Origin: Chloroflexota bacterium
GTDB taxonomy: Bacteria > Chloroflexota > Anaerolineae > UBA3071
DNA length: 6,293 nt
Direction of reading: 5' to 3'
Assembly: GCA_014383605.1 (NCBI GenBank)
Contig: JACNHM010000482.1
Coordinates: forward strand, 1 to 6,293
Below are positions 1 to 5,309 of the stretch, piece after piece. How positions within the stretch are numbered: the first letter of the stretch is position 1; every line of letters starts with the position of its first letter. A program made the translations under genes and the position numbers. A model generated the notes under the pieces. That model worked only from the letters and a program-made list of their open reading frames with translations. It ran no database searches and was not told where the DNA came from.

Positions 1-293
1 ACATCATAGCCGTGGCGCGCTACGCAGTGGATCCAGCAGGCCAGCCCGACCTGGCTGAGGCTGCGATTGTGGTCGAGGACGAGTATCAGAACCGAGGGCT
101 GGGAACGCTCCTGCTGATACGCCTGGTGGCCTATGCGCGGGCGCATGGCATCCGCGCCTTCATGGCCGCAGTCCACCACGATAATGCCCAGATCATGCGA
201 TTCATTCGGCACAGCGGACTGCCGACCGAGAGCACGCTGGAGGCAGGGGTATGGGAGATCCTGGTGAAATTGGAGCCGGAGGCTGAGCACTGA
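1..293 (+). CDS. GNAT-family N-acetyltransferase, C-terminal part (5' end outside window)
   Basis: This is the acetyl-CoA-binding half of a Gcn5-related N-acetyltransferase. The frame is open to the left edge (I-I-A precede the first GTG at 12), so the GTG is internal and the gene starts upstream. The visible protein shows the GNAT motif A as a beta-strand (EAAIVVEDEYQ) followed by the pyrophosphate-binding turn Q-N-R-G-L-G-T and an alpha-helix (LLLIRLVAYARAHG). Motif B follows, with H-H-D-N-A-Q-I-M-R-F-I-R-H-S-G, in which the Asn and the following helix are typical of the family. The spacing resembles GNAT modules found at the end of multidomain Pat-like protein acetyltransferases, but the upstream domains are not visible, so the substrate is unknown. 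An intrinsic terminator about 70 bp after the stop separates it from the following genes, and it has no evident link to the sugar operon. Confidence 0.85.
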   Translation, partial: IIAVARYAVDPAGQPDLAEAAIVVEDEYQNRGLGTLLLIRLVAYARAHGIRAFMAAVHHDNAQIMRFIRHSGLPTESTLEAGVWEILVKLEPEAEH

Positions 294-298
294 GAGGG

Positions 299-324
299 TT
301 CGACCCTTCGATAAACTCAGGACG
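299..324. repeat. TTCGA-type short intergenic repeat (probable)
   Basis: The stretch around CCCTTCGATAAACTCAGGA, just after the acetyltransferase stop, resembles the dispersed 'CCTTCGACAAGCTCAGG' intergenic repeat that I recall from many environmental GC-rich genomes. Only one copy lies in this window, so the repeat status rests on recall rather than on internal comparison. It has no coding potential. Confidence 0.3.
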
Positions 325-364
325 CGGCAGACTCAAGGCGGGGACTGGTCACCTGTCCAGGTCG

Positions 365-402
365 AAAACTCCCTAGATGGCCGATGCGTCGGGGGAGTTT
401 TT
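365..402 (+). terminator. Intrinsic terminator of the acetyltransferase gene
   Basis: A 9-bp perfect stem AAAACTCCC (365-373) pairs with GGGAGTTTT (393-401) and runs into a T tract (398-402). Inside the 19-nt loop a second short stem, CCGA (381-384) with TCGG (389-392) around TGCG, would stack on it. The placement 72 bp after the acetyltransferase stop and the U-run on the + strand suit factor-independent termination. The stem is flanked by A and T runs, so some activity on the opposite strand is possible. Confidence 0.75.
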
Positions 403-648
403 GTGTTACTGGAGGCTGGCGAATTTCCGACCATCCTATATCCGGGGCATGACAATCGGTGAGCTACAAGATGTGGGGTTCGTAGTAGCGACTTTAGTAG
501 CTCTGACTTCGTTGTGGACGACTGAAGTCGTCACTACGAAAAAAACGCCGCCGACGCCTTTGTAAGCAAGGGAGACCCGCCGGAACGGTTGCTGGCGGCT
601 GTTGCAGCAGTCAGCACAGTTCGCATTTAGTTGGAAGGGAGGATAACG
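403..648. other. Spacer before the flavodoxin gene: inverted repeat, no convincing gene
   Basis: Together with 294-402 this makes a spacer of about 400 bp between the acetyltransferase and the flavodoxin gene. The reading frame over 377-565 gives a peptide with no domain, no ribosome binding site and a course straight through the terminator and the inverted repeat, so it is not accepted as a gene. I see no good TTGACA/TATAAT pair in 541-648, so the promoter of the flavodoxin gene is not identified. Confidence 0.5.
479..540. repeat. Imperfect inverted repeat, MITE-like or large hairpin
   Basis: The left arm 479-498 and the right arm 521-540 are reverse complements over 20 bp with 3 mismatches. 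Both arms end in TTCGTAGT / ACTACGAA and share the CGACTT / AAGTCG core; the loop is 22 nt. A smaller perfect palindrome, GACGACT-GA-AGTCGTC (517-532), lies across the loop edge and the right arm and could fold alternatively. The termini and the nested structure resemble small non-autonomous palindromic repeats dispersed in Chloroflexota spacers. There is no T tract after the right arm (AAAAA follows), so it is not a + strand terminator. Confidence 0.55.
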
Positions 649-705
649 ATGGCTATCAAGATGCTAGAGGGAAATGAAAGGAAAATAGGAGGAAAAACAA
701 AATGA
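649..705 (+). CDS. Possible 18-residue upstream ORF coupled to the flavodoxin gene
   Basis: ATG at 649 is preceded by a strong Shine-Dalgarno stretch (GGAAGGGAGG, 633-642) at 6-nt spacing. It opens a frame encoding MAIKMLEGNERKIGGKTK. The stop TGA (703-705) overlaps the flavodoxin ATG (702-704) as ATGA, the classic arrangement for translational coupling. Against a functional peptide, the codons (ATA, AGG, GGA, AAA) differ from the GC-rich usage of the neighbours, and the 3' half simply encodes the purine-rich ribosome binding site of the next gene (AGGAGG, 687-692). It could be a translated leader that raises downstream expression, or chance. No similarity to a known leader peptide is recognised. 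Confidence 0.35.
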   Translation: MAIKMLEGNERKIGGKTK

Positions 706-1205
706 AGATCCTCGTAGCGTATGCGACAAAGGCCGGCTCGACAGCCGAGGTAGCGGCCGAGATCGGTCGCGTGATTGAAAGCAAGAGCGGCCACAAGGTG
801 GATGTGCGCCCTGTGGGCAAGGCAAAAGAGGTGAGCGGATACGACGCCGTGATCATCGGAAGTGCCATCCGCGTGGGAAAGTGGTTGCCCGAGGCGACGA
901 AGTTCGTGGAGAAGCACAGGGATGCGCTTAGCCAGGTTCCGGTGGCCTACTTCACCGTCTGCCTGACGCTGAGTGAGGACACGGAGGAGAACCGCCGCAA
1001 GGTGGCGGCCTACCTGGACCCGGTGTGCGAGGTAGTGCAGCCGGTGGACGTGGGTCTCTTCGCGGGAGTGATGGACTACAGCAAGTTGCCCTTCATCCTC
1101 CGGCTGATGATGAAGAAGATGGGATCGCCAGAGGGCGACTTCCGCGACTGGGAAGCCATCCGTGCCTGGGCTGCTGATCTGTGCCCGGCCTTGCTGAACA
1201 CATAG
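702..1205 (+). CDS. Flavodoxin-domain protein, HemG-like
   Basis: A 167-residue cytosolic FMN-binding protein of the flavodoxin fold. The N-terminus M-K-I-L-V-A-Y-A-T-K-A-G-S-T-A-E-V-A (residues 1-18) is the first strand plus the phosphate-binding loop for FMN. Residues around 48-70 (YDAVIIGSAIRVGKWLPEA, then KFVEKH) and the tail (MDYSKLPFILRLMMKKMG near 123-140, then F-R-D-W-E near 146-150) match the layout of menaquinone-dependent protoporphyrinogen oxidase HemG (about 180 residues in E. coli). HemG oxidises protoporphyrinogen IX using quinone. Without neighbouring haem genes, a general flavodoxin_5 redox role is equally likely. The ATG at 702 has AGGAGG at 687-692 with 9-nt spacing. No clear terminator follows; the sugar-operon promoter begins 56 bp after the stop. 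Confidence 0.8.
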   Translation: MKILVAYATKAGSTAEVAAEIGRVIESKSGHKVDVRPVGKAKEVSGYDAVIIGSAIRVGKWLPEATKFVEKHRDALSQVPVAYFTVCLTLSEDTEENRRKVAAYLDPVCEVVQPVDVGLFAGVMDYSKLPFILRLMMKKMGSPEGDFRDWEAIRAWAADLCPALLNT

Positions 1206-1261
1206 AAACCTGTAACACGAAGAATAATCGCAACGCGATGATCGTGAGTGGAAATAGAGGC

Positions 1262-1290
1262 TTGACAGACTGTTGAAAATGCGATATAAT
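1262..1290 (+). promoter_or_regulatory. Full-consensus sigma70 promoter of the sugar operon
   Basis: TTGACA (1262-1267) and TATAAT (1285-1290) are both perfect -35 and -10 hexamers separated by the ideal 17 bp. The predicted transcription start is near 1297, inside the first operator, which gives a leader of about 68 nt before the repressor ATG. So strong a core promoter usually needs tight repression, in keeping with the two operators next to it. It is the only good promoter seen for the repressor, phosphorylase-mutase and binding-protein genes. Confidence 0.88.
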
Positions 1291-1302
1291 TTAAACGTTT
1301 AA
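1291..1302. promoter_or_regulatory. LacI-type operator O1 at the transcription start
   Basis: TTAAACGTTTAA is a perfect 12-bp palindrome with the central CG step typical of LacI/GalR-family sites, where the hinge helices insert a leucine. It begins directly after the -10 hexamer and spans the predicted start (about -6 to +6), so a bound repressor would block RNA polymerase. The cognate regulator is most simply the LacI protein encoded 63 bp downstream. Confidence 0.85.
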
Positions 1303-1342
1303 GCAGCGGGGCAACTAGCCCTGCATTCTTTAGCTGTGTGGA

Positions 1343-1354
1343 TTAAACGTTTAA
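1343..1354. promoter_or_regulatory. LacI-type operator O2 beside the lacI ribosome binding site
   Basis: A second identical TTAAACGTTTAA palindrome; the identity with O1 extends to 13 bp including the following G. The two sites are 52 bp apart centre to centre, close to five helical turns, so they lie on the same face of the DNA. It ends 10 bp before the repressor ATG and abuts the Shine-Dalgarno GAGG (1357-1360). It could act as a roadblock or increase occupancy of O1 by cooperative binding. Confidence 0.85.
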
Positions 1355-1364
1355 GTGAGGCGGG

Positions 1365-2393
1365 ATGCCGACAATTAAGGATGTTGCTAAAGAGGCCGGT
1401 GTCTCTATCGCTACGGTGTCGTACGTGCTCAACGATAGCGGTGCCGTGGGCGATGAGACACGCCAGCGCGTATTGCAGGCCGTGCAAAAGCTGGGCTATC
1501 GGCCCAGTGTCATTGCTAAAGGGTTGCAAGCCCGCGAAAGCCGCATGATTGGCTATTCCTGGCGTCCGGTGCCGCCCGATCAGTTCAACCCCATCCTGGA
1601 AAAGTTCATCCACAGCATGGCCGAGGCCGCCGCCCGGCACGATTATCACGTCCTGACCTTCCCCTGTCCCGAACCGCACGACGAGGTGGACGTCTACCGC
1701 GAGATGGTAGAAAGTGGCCGGGTTGACGGCTTTATCCTCCCCAACACCAACCTCAACGACCGGCGCATTCGCCATCTGCTGGACGTTGGCTTTCCCTTCG
1801 TCGCTTTTGGCCGCTCCAACCCGGAGTGGAATTTCCCCTGGGTGGACGTGGACGGCACCGATGGCCTGCAACAGGCAGTGACCCACCTGGTGGAACTGGG
1901 CCACCGGCGCATCGCCTGCCTGGCCTGGCCAAAGCCCTCGCTCACCGGGCAGCATCGGCTGCAAGGTTACCTGACCGCTATGGCCGACGCTGGCCTGAAC
2001 GTGGACCCAACCTGGATCATCCGCATTGAGTACAACTATTTCAACGCTTACCAGGCCACGCAGACCTGGCTGGCCCTGCCGCCCGACCAGCAGCCCACAG
2101 CGGTGGTGGCCCTCAGCGACCTGATGGCCATCGGCGTGCTCAACGCTGCCACCGATGCCGGCCTGACGGTCGGACGAGACCTGGCAGTGGTCGGCTTTGA
2201 CGATGCCCCCATCGCCGGCTATCTGCGCCCCTCCCTCACCAGCCTGCGCCAGCCCATCGCCGAGGTCGGGGAACGGGTGGTGACTATGCTGATAGACCTG
2301 GTGCGCGGCGAGACGCTGTCGCCGGCCCAGGTATTGCTCAAACCCCGGCTCATCGTGCGCGATTCAACACGACTGTCGCAACGGGACACGTGA
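1365..2393 (+). CDS. LacI/GalR-family transcriptional repressor of the sugar operon
   Basis: A 342-residue DNA-binding regulator of normal family length. Residues 3-23 (T-I-K-D-V-A-K-E-A-G-V-S-I-A-T-V-S-Y-V-L-N) are the canonical LacI helix-turn-helix. R-Q-R-V-L-Q-A-V-Q-K-L-G-Y-R-P and the hinge helix I-A-K-G-L-Q-A-R, with the minor-groove leucine, complete the DNA-binding domain by about residue 58. The rest is the periplasmic-binding-protein-like effector domain. It includes D-G-F-I-L-P-N, the F-G-R-S segment, H-L-V-E-L-G-H-R-R-I-A, A-L-S-D-L-M-A-I-G-V-L and V-V-G-F-D-D-A-P, all at expected positions. The ATG at 1365 is chosen because the HTH begins two residues later; GAGG lies 4 nt upstream. 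Being first in the operon behind two palindromic operators, it is probably autoregulated and relieved by the imported or phosphorolysed sugar. The effector is unknown. Confidence 0.93.
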   Translation: MPTIKDVAKEAGVSIATVSYVLNDSGAVGDETRQRVLQAVQKLGYRPSVIAKGLQARESRMIGYSWRPVPPDQFNPILEKFIHSMAEAAARHDYHVLTFPCPEPHDEVDVYREMVESGRVDGFILPNTNLNDRRIRHLLDVGFPFVAFGRSNPEWNFPWVDVDGTDGLQQAVTHLVELGHRRIACLAWPKPSLTGQHRLQGYLTAMADAGLNVDPTWIIRIEYNYFNAYQATQTWLALPPDQQPTAVVALSDLMAIGVLNAATDAGLTVGRDLAVVGFDDAPIAGYLRPSLTSLRQPIAEVGERVVTMLIDLVRGETLSPAQVLLKPRLIVRDSTRLSQRDT

Positions 2394-2394
2394 A

Positions 2395-2447
2395 CGTATT
2401 GCGTACTGCGTATTGCGTGGGAAACGGAATACGGAATACGCAGTACG
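2395..2447. repeat. Heptamer inverted repeat forming a hairpin between lacI and the phosphorylase gene
   Basis: The spacer begins with three tandem heptamers, CGTATTG CGTACTG CGTATTG (2395-2415). The left arm 2402-2418 and the right arm 2431-2447 are reverse complements over 17 bp with a single mismatch, around a 12-nt loop, making a very stable RNA hairpin 11 nt before the phosphorylase ATG. No T tract follows, so it is not an intrinsic terminator. Its position inside an apparent operon suits mRNA stabilisation, processing or tuning of translation. The unit resembles dispersed 7-bp repeats (consensus near CAATACG on the other strand) that I recall from Chloroflexota spacers. Confidence 0.75.
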
Positions 2448-2458
2448 AAATAGAAGCT

Positions 2459-5308
2459 ATGGACGCAACTAGCTGGACTATCACCGAAACTGAATTTGAC
2501 CCCGCTCGTCTGAACCACCAGGAAACGGTGTTCACCCTAGGCAACGGTTACCTGGGCACCCGAGGCGCCTTTGAAGAGGGCTACCCCGGCGCCTGGCCGG
2601 CCACCTTCATCCACGGCGTGTTCGATGATGTGCCCATTGTCTACACCGAATTGGCCAACTGCCCCGACTGGCTGCCGCTGGTTGTTTCTGTGGAAGGCGA
2701 ACGCTTCCGGCTCGACCAGGGCGAGGTATTGAGCTACCAGCGCCAGCTCGACCTGCGTCGGGGCGTGCTCAGCCGCGAAGTGCGCTGGCGCAGCCCGACC
2801 GGCCGCACCGTGCACCTCCACTTCGAGCGCCTGGCCAGCCTGGCCGACCAGCACGTGCTGGTCGTTCGCTGCCAGATCACGCCGCTGGATTTCGAGGGCC
2901 ACATTGAGGTCCAGGCCAGTCTCAACGGCTATTCGGACAACCAGGGTGTGATGCACTGGGAGTGGCTGGATCAGGGGGGAGCAGACGACACCGTTTGGCT
3001 GCGCGTCCGCACCCGCCATTCGGCCATCGAGTTGGGCATGGCCGCCCGGTTGCTGATAAGTGAGCTCGACGCCCCGGTGAAGGCTTGCGGTTGCCAGGGC
3101 TACCCGACGTTGATGGCGACTTTCCCAGCCGGGCCGGGGCGAACTGTTACAGTGGAAAAGATGGCGACCGTCTTCACCTCGCGTGAGGCTGACGCCCCGG
3201 TTCAGGCTGCCCAGGAAAAGCTGGCCAGTCTGCCAGAGTATCCGACCCTGCTCGCCGCCCACGAAGCGGCTTGGGCCAATGTCTGGCAGGCCAGCGACGT
3301 GGTCATCGAGGGCGACCCCACGGCCCAACTGGCCGTCCGCTACAACCTGTTCCAGGTATTGGCCGCCGCGCCGCGCCACGACGACCGGGTCAGCATCCCG
3401 GCCAAAACCCTCTCTGGCTTTGGCTACCGGGGCCACGTCTTTTGGGACACCGACATCTTCATCGTCCCCTTCCTCACCTTTACCCAACCAGCCCTGGCGC
3501 GCAACCTGCTGAGCTACCGCTACCAAACCCTGCCCGGCGCGCGGCGCAAGGCCAGGGAGGCCGGCTACAAAGGCGCCATGTTCGCCTGGGAGAGCGCGGA
3601 CAGCGGCGACGAGGTCACCCCCCGTTGGGTGACTGGCCCTCAGGGAGAGGAGTTGGTCCGCATCTGGTGTGGCGACATTGAGCACCACATCACGGCCGAC
3701 GTGGCTTATGCCATCTGGAGCTATTGGCAGGCCACCGGCGACGATGACTGGATGCGCGACTATGGGGCCGAGGTCCTGCTGGACACGGCCGTCTTTTGGG
3801 GCAGCCGCGCCGAGTATAACGCTGAGCGGGACTGTTACGAACTCACCGACGTCATCGGCCCGGACGAGTACCACGAACACGTGGACAACAACGCCCTCAC
3901 CAACCGGATGGTCCAATGGCATCTGGAGACAGCGTTGGAGGCGCTGGCCTGGTTACGCCGGGAACATCCCAGCCGGGCGGCCGAACTGGAGCACCAACTC
4001 GACCTGACCCCGGAGCGGCTGGGCCGCTGGGCCGACATCATCGGCTGTATGCTGGTGCTCCACGATCCGGAAAGCGGCCTGATCGAGCAATTTGAGGGCT
4101 TTTTCGATCTGGAAGATGTGAACCTGGCCGACTATGAGCCGCGCACTCGATCCATGCACGCCATCCTGGGCATAAAGGGGACCAACCAGAGCCAGGTCTT
4201 GAAACAAGCCGATGTGTTGATGCTTTTTTACCTGTTACGCGACCACTATGACCATCAGACGTTGCAAGTCAATTGGGACTATTACAACCCGCGCACCGAT
4301 CATGCCTACGGCTCTTCCCTGGGCCCGGCCATTCACGCCATCCTGGCCTGCGAACTGGCCCGACCGGAAGAAGCTTACGAACATTTTTTGCGCGCCGCAT
4401 TGGTGGACCTGGATGACGTGCGAGGCAACGCCGCCGACGGTATCCACGCCGCCTCGGCCGGGGGGCTGTGGCAGGCGGTCGTCTTTGGCTTTGGCGGCCT
4501 CCGCCTTACCGATGCCGGCCCGGTCGCCAACCCGCGCCTGCCGCCGAACTGGACCCGTCTCAAATTCCGCCTCCAACACAGAGGCCAACAGTACGACTTT
4601 GACCTGAAACCGCAAATATCCAATACCCAACACCCTTCAGGCATTCGCGGCATCATCTTTGACCTGGACGGCGTGCTGACCGACACGTCCGAATTTCACT
4701 ACCTGGGCTGGAAGCGGTTGGCCGACGAGGAAGGCATCCCCTTTGACCGGCAGGCCAACGAGGCGCTGCGAGGCATGTCCCGCCGGGAATCGCTGCTGCT
4801 CCTGTTGGGCGACCGGCCAGCCACCGAAGAGCAGATGCAAGAGTTGATGGCCCGCAAGAACCGCCACTACCAGGAATTCATCCAGGGCGTGACGCCAGCC
4901 AACCTGCTGCCGGGCGCACTGGCTCTGCTGGACGAACTGCGGGCAGCCGGCATCAAAGTGGCCATCGGCTCGGCCAGCAAGAACGCGCGGAAGGTAATCC
5001 GACAACTGGGCATCGCCGACCGGGTGGACGTCATCTCAGACGGCTACAGCGTGGAGTGGCACAAGCCAGCGCCCGACCTCTTTTTGCACGCGGCAGCGCA
5101 ACTGGGCCTGGCGCCGGAGCAATGCGTGGTAGTGGAAGACGCCGCTTCAGGTGTGGAAGCGACCCTGGCGGCCGGCATGTGGGCCGTAGGGCTGGGGCCG
5201 GTCGAGCGAGTGGGCACCGCTCACATAGTGCTTCCCAGCCTGAAGGGGGTACACTGGGCCGACCTGCGGGCTCGCCTGGCTCAGGTTGCGGAACAGGGAA
5301 GGAGGTGA
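2459..5308 (+). CDS. Fused GH65 disaccharide phosphorylase / beta-phosphoglucomutase
   Basis: A 949-residue cytosolic two-enzyme fusion. Residues 1 to about 270 are the GH65 N-terminal beta-sandwich (F-T-L-G-N-G-Y-L-G-T-R-G at 25-36). About 285-680 is the (alpha/alpha)6 barrel: G-H-V-F-W-D-T-D (325-332), A-W-E-S (376-379), the general acid Glu470 in G-P-D-E-Y-H-E, K-Q-A-D-V (582-586) and G-S-S-L (618-621). A small C-terminal beta domain ends near 715. After a linker (717-728) comes beta-phosphoglucomutase, 200-odd residues: nucleophile Asp735 and acid/base Asp737 in F-D-L-D-G-V-L-T-D-T, G-M-S-R-R-E-S, S-A-S-K-N (838-842), Lys869 in K-P-A-P-D, and Glu893-Asp894. GH65 phosphorylases invert, giving beta-glucose 1-phosphate; the mutase makes glucose 6-phosphate. 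ATG 2459 is chosen because homology starts there; its Shine-Dalgarno is weak. A GTG at 2390 overlapping the lacI stop would add 23 residues read from the hairpin repeat. The natural disaccharide is uncertain. Confidence 0.92.
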   Translation: MDATSWTITETEFDPARLNHQETVFTLGNGYLGTRGAFEEGYPGAWPATFIHGVFDDVPIVYTELANCPDWLPLVVSVEGERFRLDQGEVLSYQRQLDLRRGVLSREVRWRSPTGRTVHLHFERLASLADQHVLVVRCQITPLDFEGHIEVQASLNGYSDNQGVMHWEWLDQGGADDTVWLRVRTRHSAIELGMAARLLISELDAPVKACGCQGYPTLMATFPAGPGRTVTVEKMATVFTSREADAPVQAAQEKLASLPEYPTLLAAHEAAWANVWQASDVVIEGDPTAQLAVRYNLFQVLAAAPRHDDRVSIPAKTLSGFGYRGHVFWDTDIFIVPFLTFTQPALARNLLSYRYQTLPGARRKAREAGYKGAMFAWESADSGDEVTPRWVTGPQGEELVRIWCGDIEHHITADVAYAIWSYWQATGDDDWMRDYGAEVLLDTAVFWGSRAEYNAERDCYELTDVIGPDEYHEHVDNNALTNRMVQWHLETALEALAWLRREHPSRAAELEHQLDLTPERLGRWADIIGCMLVLHDPESGLIEQFEGFFDLEDVNLADYEPRTRSMHAILGIKGTNQSQVLKQADVLMLFYLLRDHYDHQTLQVNWDYYNPRTDHAYGSSLGPAIHAILACELARPEEAYEHFLRAALVDLDDVRGNAADGIHAASAGGLWQAVVFGFGGLRLTDAGPVANPRLPPNWTRLKFRLQHRGQQYDFDLKPQISNTQHPSGIRGIIFDLDGVLTDTSEFHYLGWKRLADEEGIPFDRQANEALRGMSRRESLLLLLGDRPATEEQMQELMARKNRHYQEFIQGVTPANLLPGALALLDELRAAGIKVAIGSASKNARKVIRQLGIADRVDVISDGYSVEWHKPAPDLFLHAAAQLGLAPEQCVVVEDAASGVEATLAAGMWAVGLGPVERVGTAHIVLPSLKGVHWADLRARLAQVAEQGRR
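4614..4634 (+). repeat. Decayed heptamer repeat at the domain-fusion junction
   Basis: Three consecutive 7-bp units, AAATATC CAATACC CAACACC, encode the linker residues around I-S-N-T-Q-H (720-725) between the phosphorylase and mutase domains. The middle unit differs by one base from CAATACG, the reverse complement of the heptamer in the lacI-phosphorylase spacer. Read in frame, the two repeats give matching peptides: I-R-N-T-Q-Y before the ATG and I-S-N-T-Q-H here. Confidence 0.5.
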
Positions 5309-5309
5309 T
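5299..5309 (+). promoter_or_regulatory. Eleven-base perfect anti-Shine-Dalgarno complement at the fusion-gene stop
   Basis: AAGGAGGTGAT is complementary to the whole conserved tail of bacterial 16S rRNA. It includes the stop codon TGA (5306-5308) of the fusion gene and runs into an ATG (5308-5310). The spacing to that ATG is only 2 nt after AGGAGG, shorter than normal for initiation, and no other start codon lies 5-10 nt downstream. It may hold terminating ribosomes at the boundary for reinitiation, or act as a pause or standby site. Confidence 0.5.

Noticed and set aside
377..565. Open frame of 62 codons on the + strand in the spacer
   Set aside because: It starts inside the terminator, crosses the inverted repeat, lacks a ribosome binding site and shows no recognisable protein pattern.
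602..630. Possible promoter TTGCAG-17-ATTTAG before the flavodoxin gene
   Set aside because: Both hexamers match the consensus poorly; the spacing alone is not evidence.
1227..1239. ATCGC-AAC-GCGAT hairpin after the flavodoxin gene as a terminator
   Set aside because: The stem is only 5 bp and no T tract follows.
1299..1964. 221-codon open frame on the - strand opposite lacI
   Set aside because: It overlaps the operators and the HTH-coding region antisense, and is a compositional shadow of the lacI gene.
2390..2458. GTG at 2390 as the true start of the phosphorylase-mutase gene
   Set aside because: It would put a repeat-encoded peptide before the conserved GH65 N-terminus. Kept as an alternative in findings because of the GTGA overlap with lacI and the weak Shine-Dalgarno at 2459.
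2537..3922. 461-codon open frame on the - strand opposite the phosphorylase
   Set aside because: It lies antisense to clearly conserved GH65 coding sequence; long antisense frames are expected in GC-rich genes with strong third-position bias, and the translation shows no domain.
4604..4661. Two separate genes with a missed boundary between phosphorylase and mutase
   Set aside because: There is no stop, no start codon near the mutase N-terminus and no ribosome binding site; the frame is continuous and both domains are complete.
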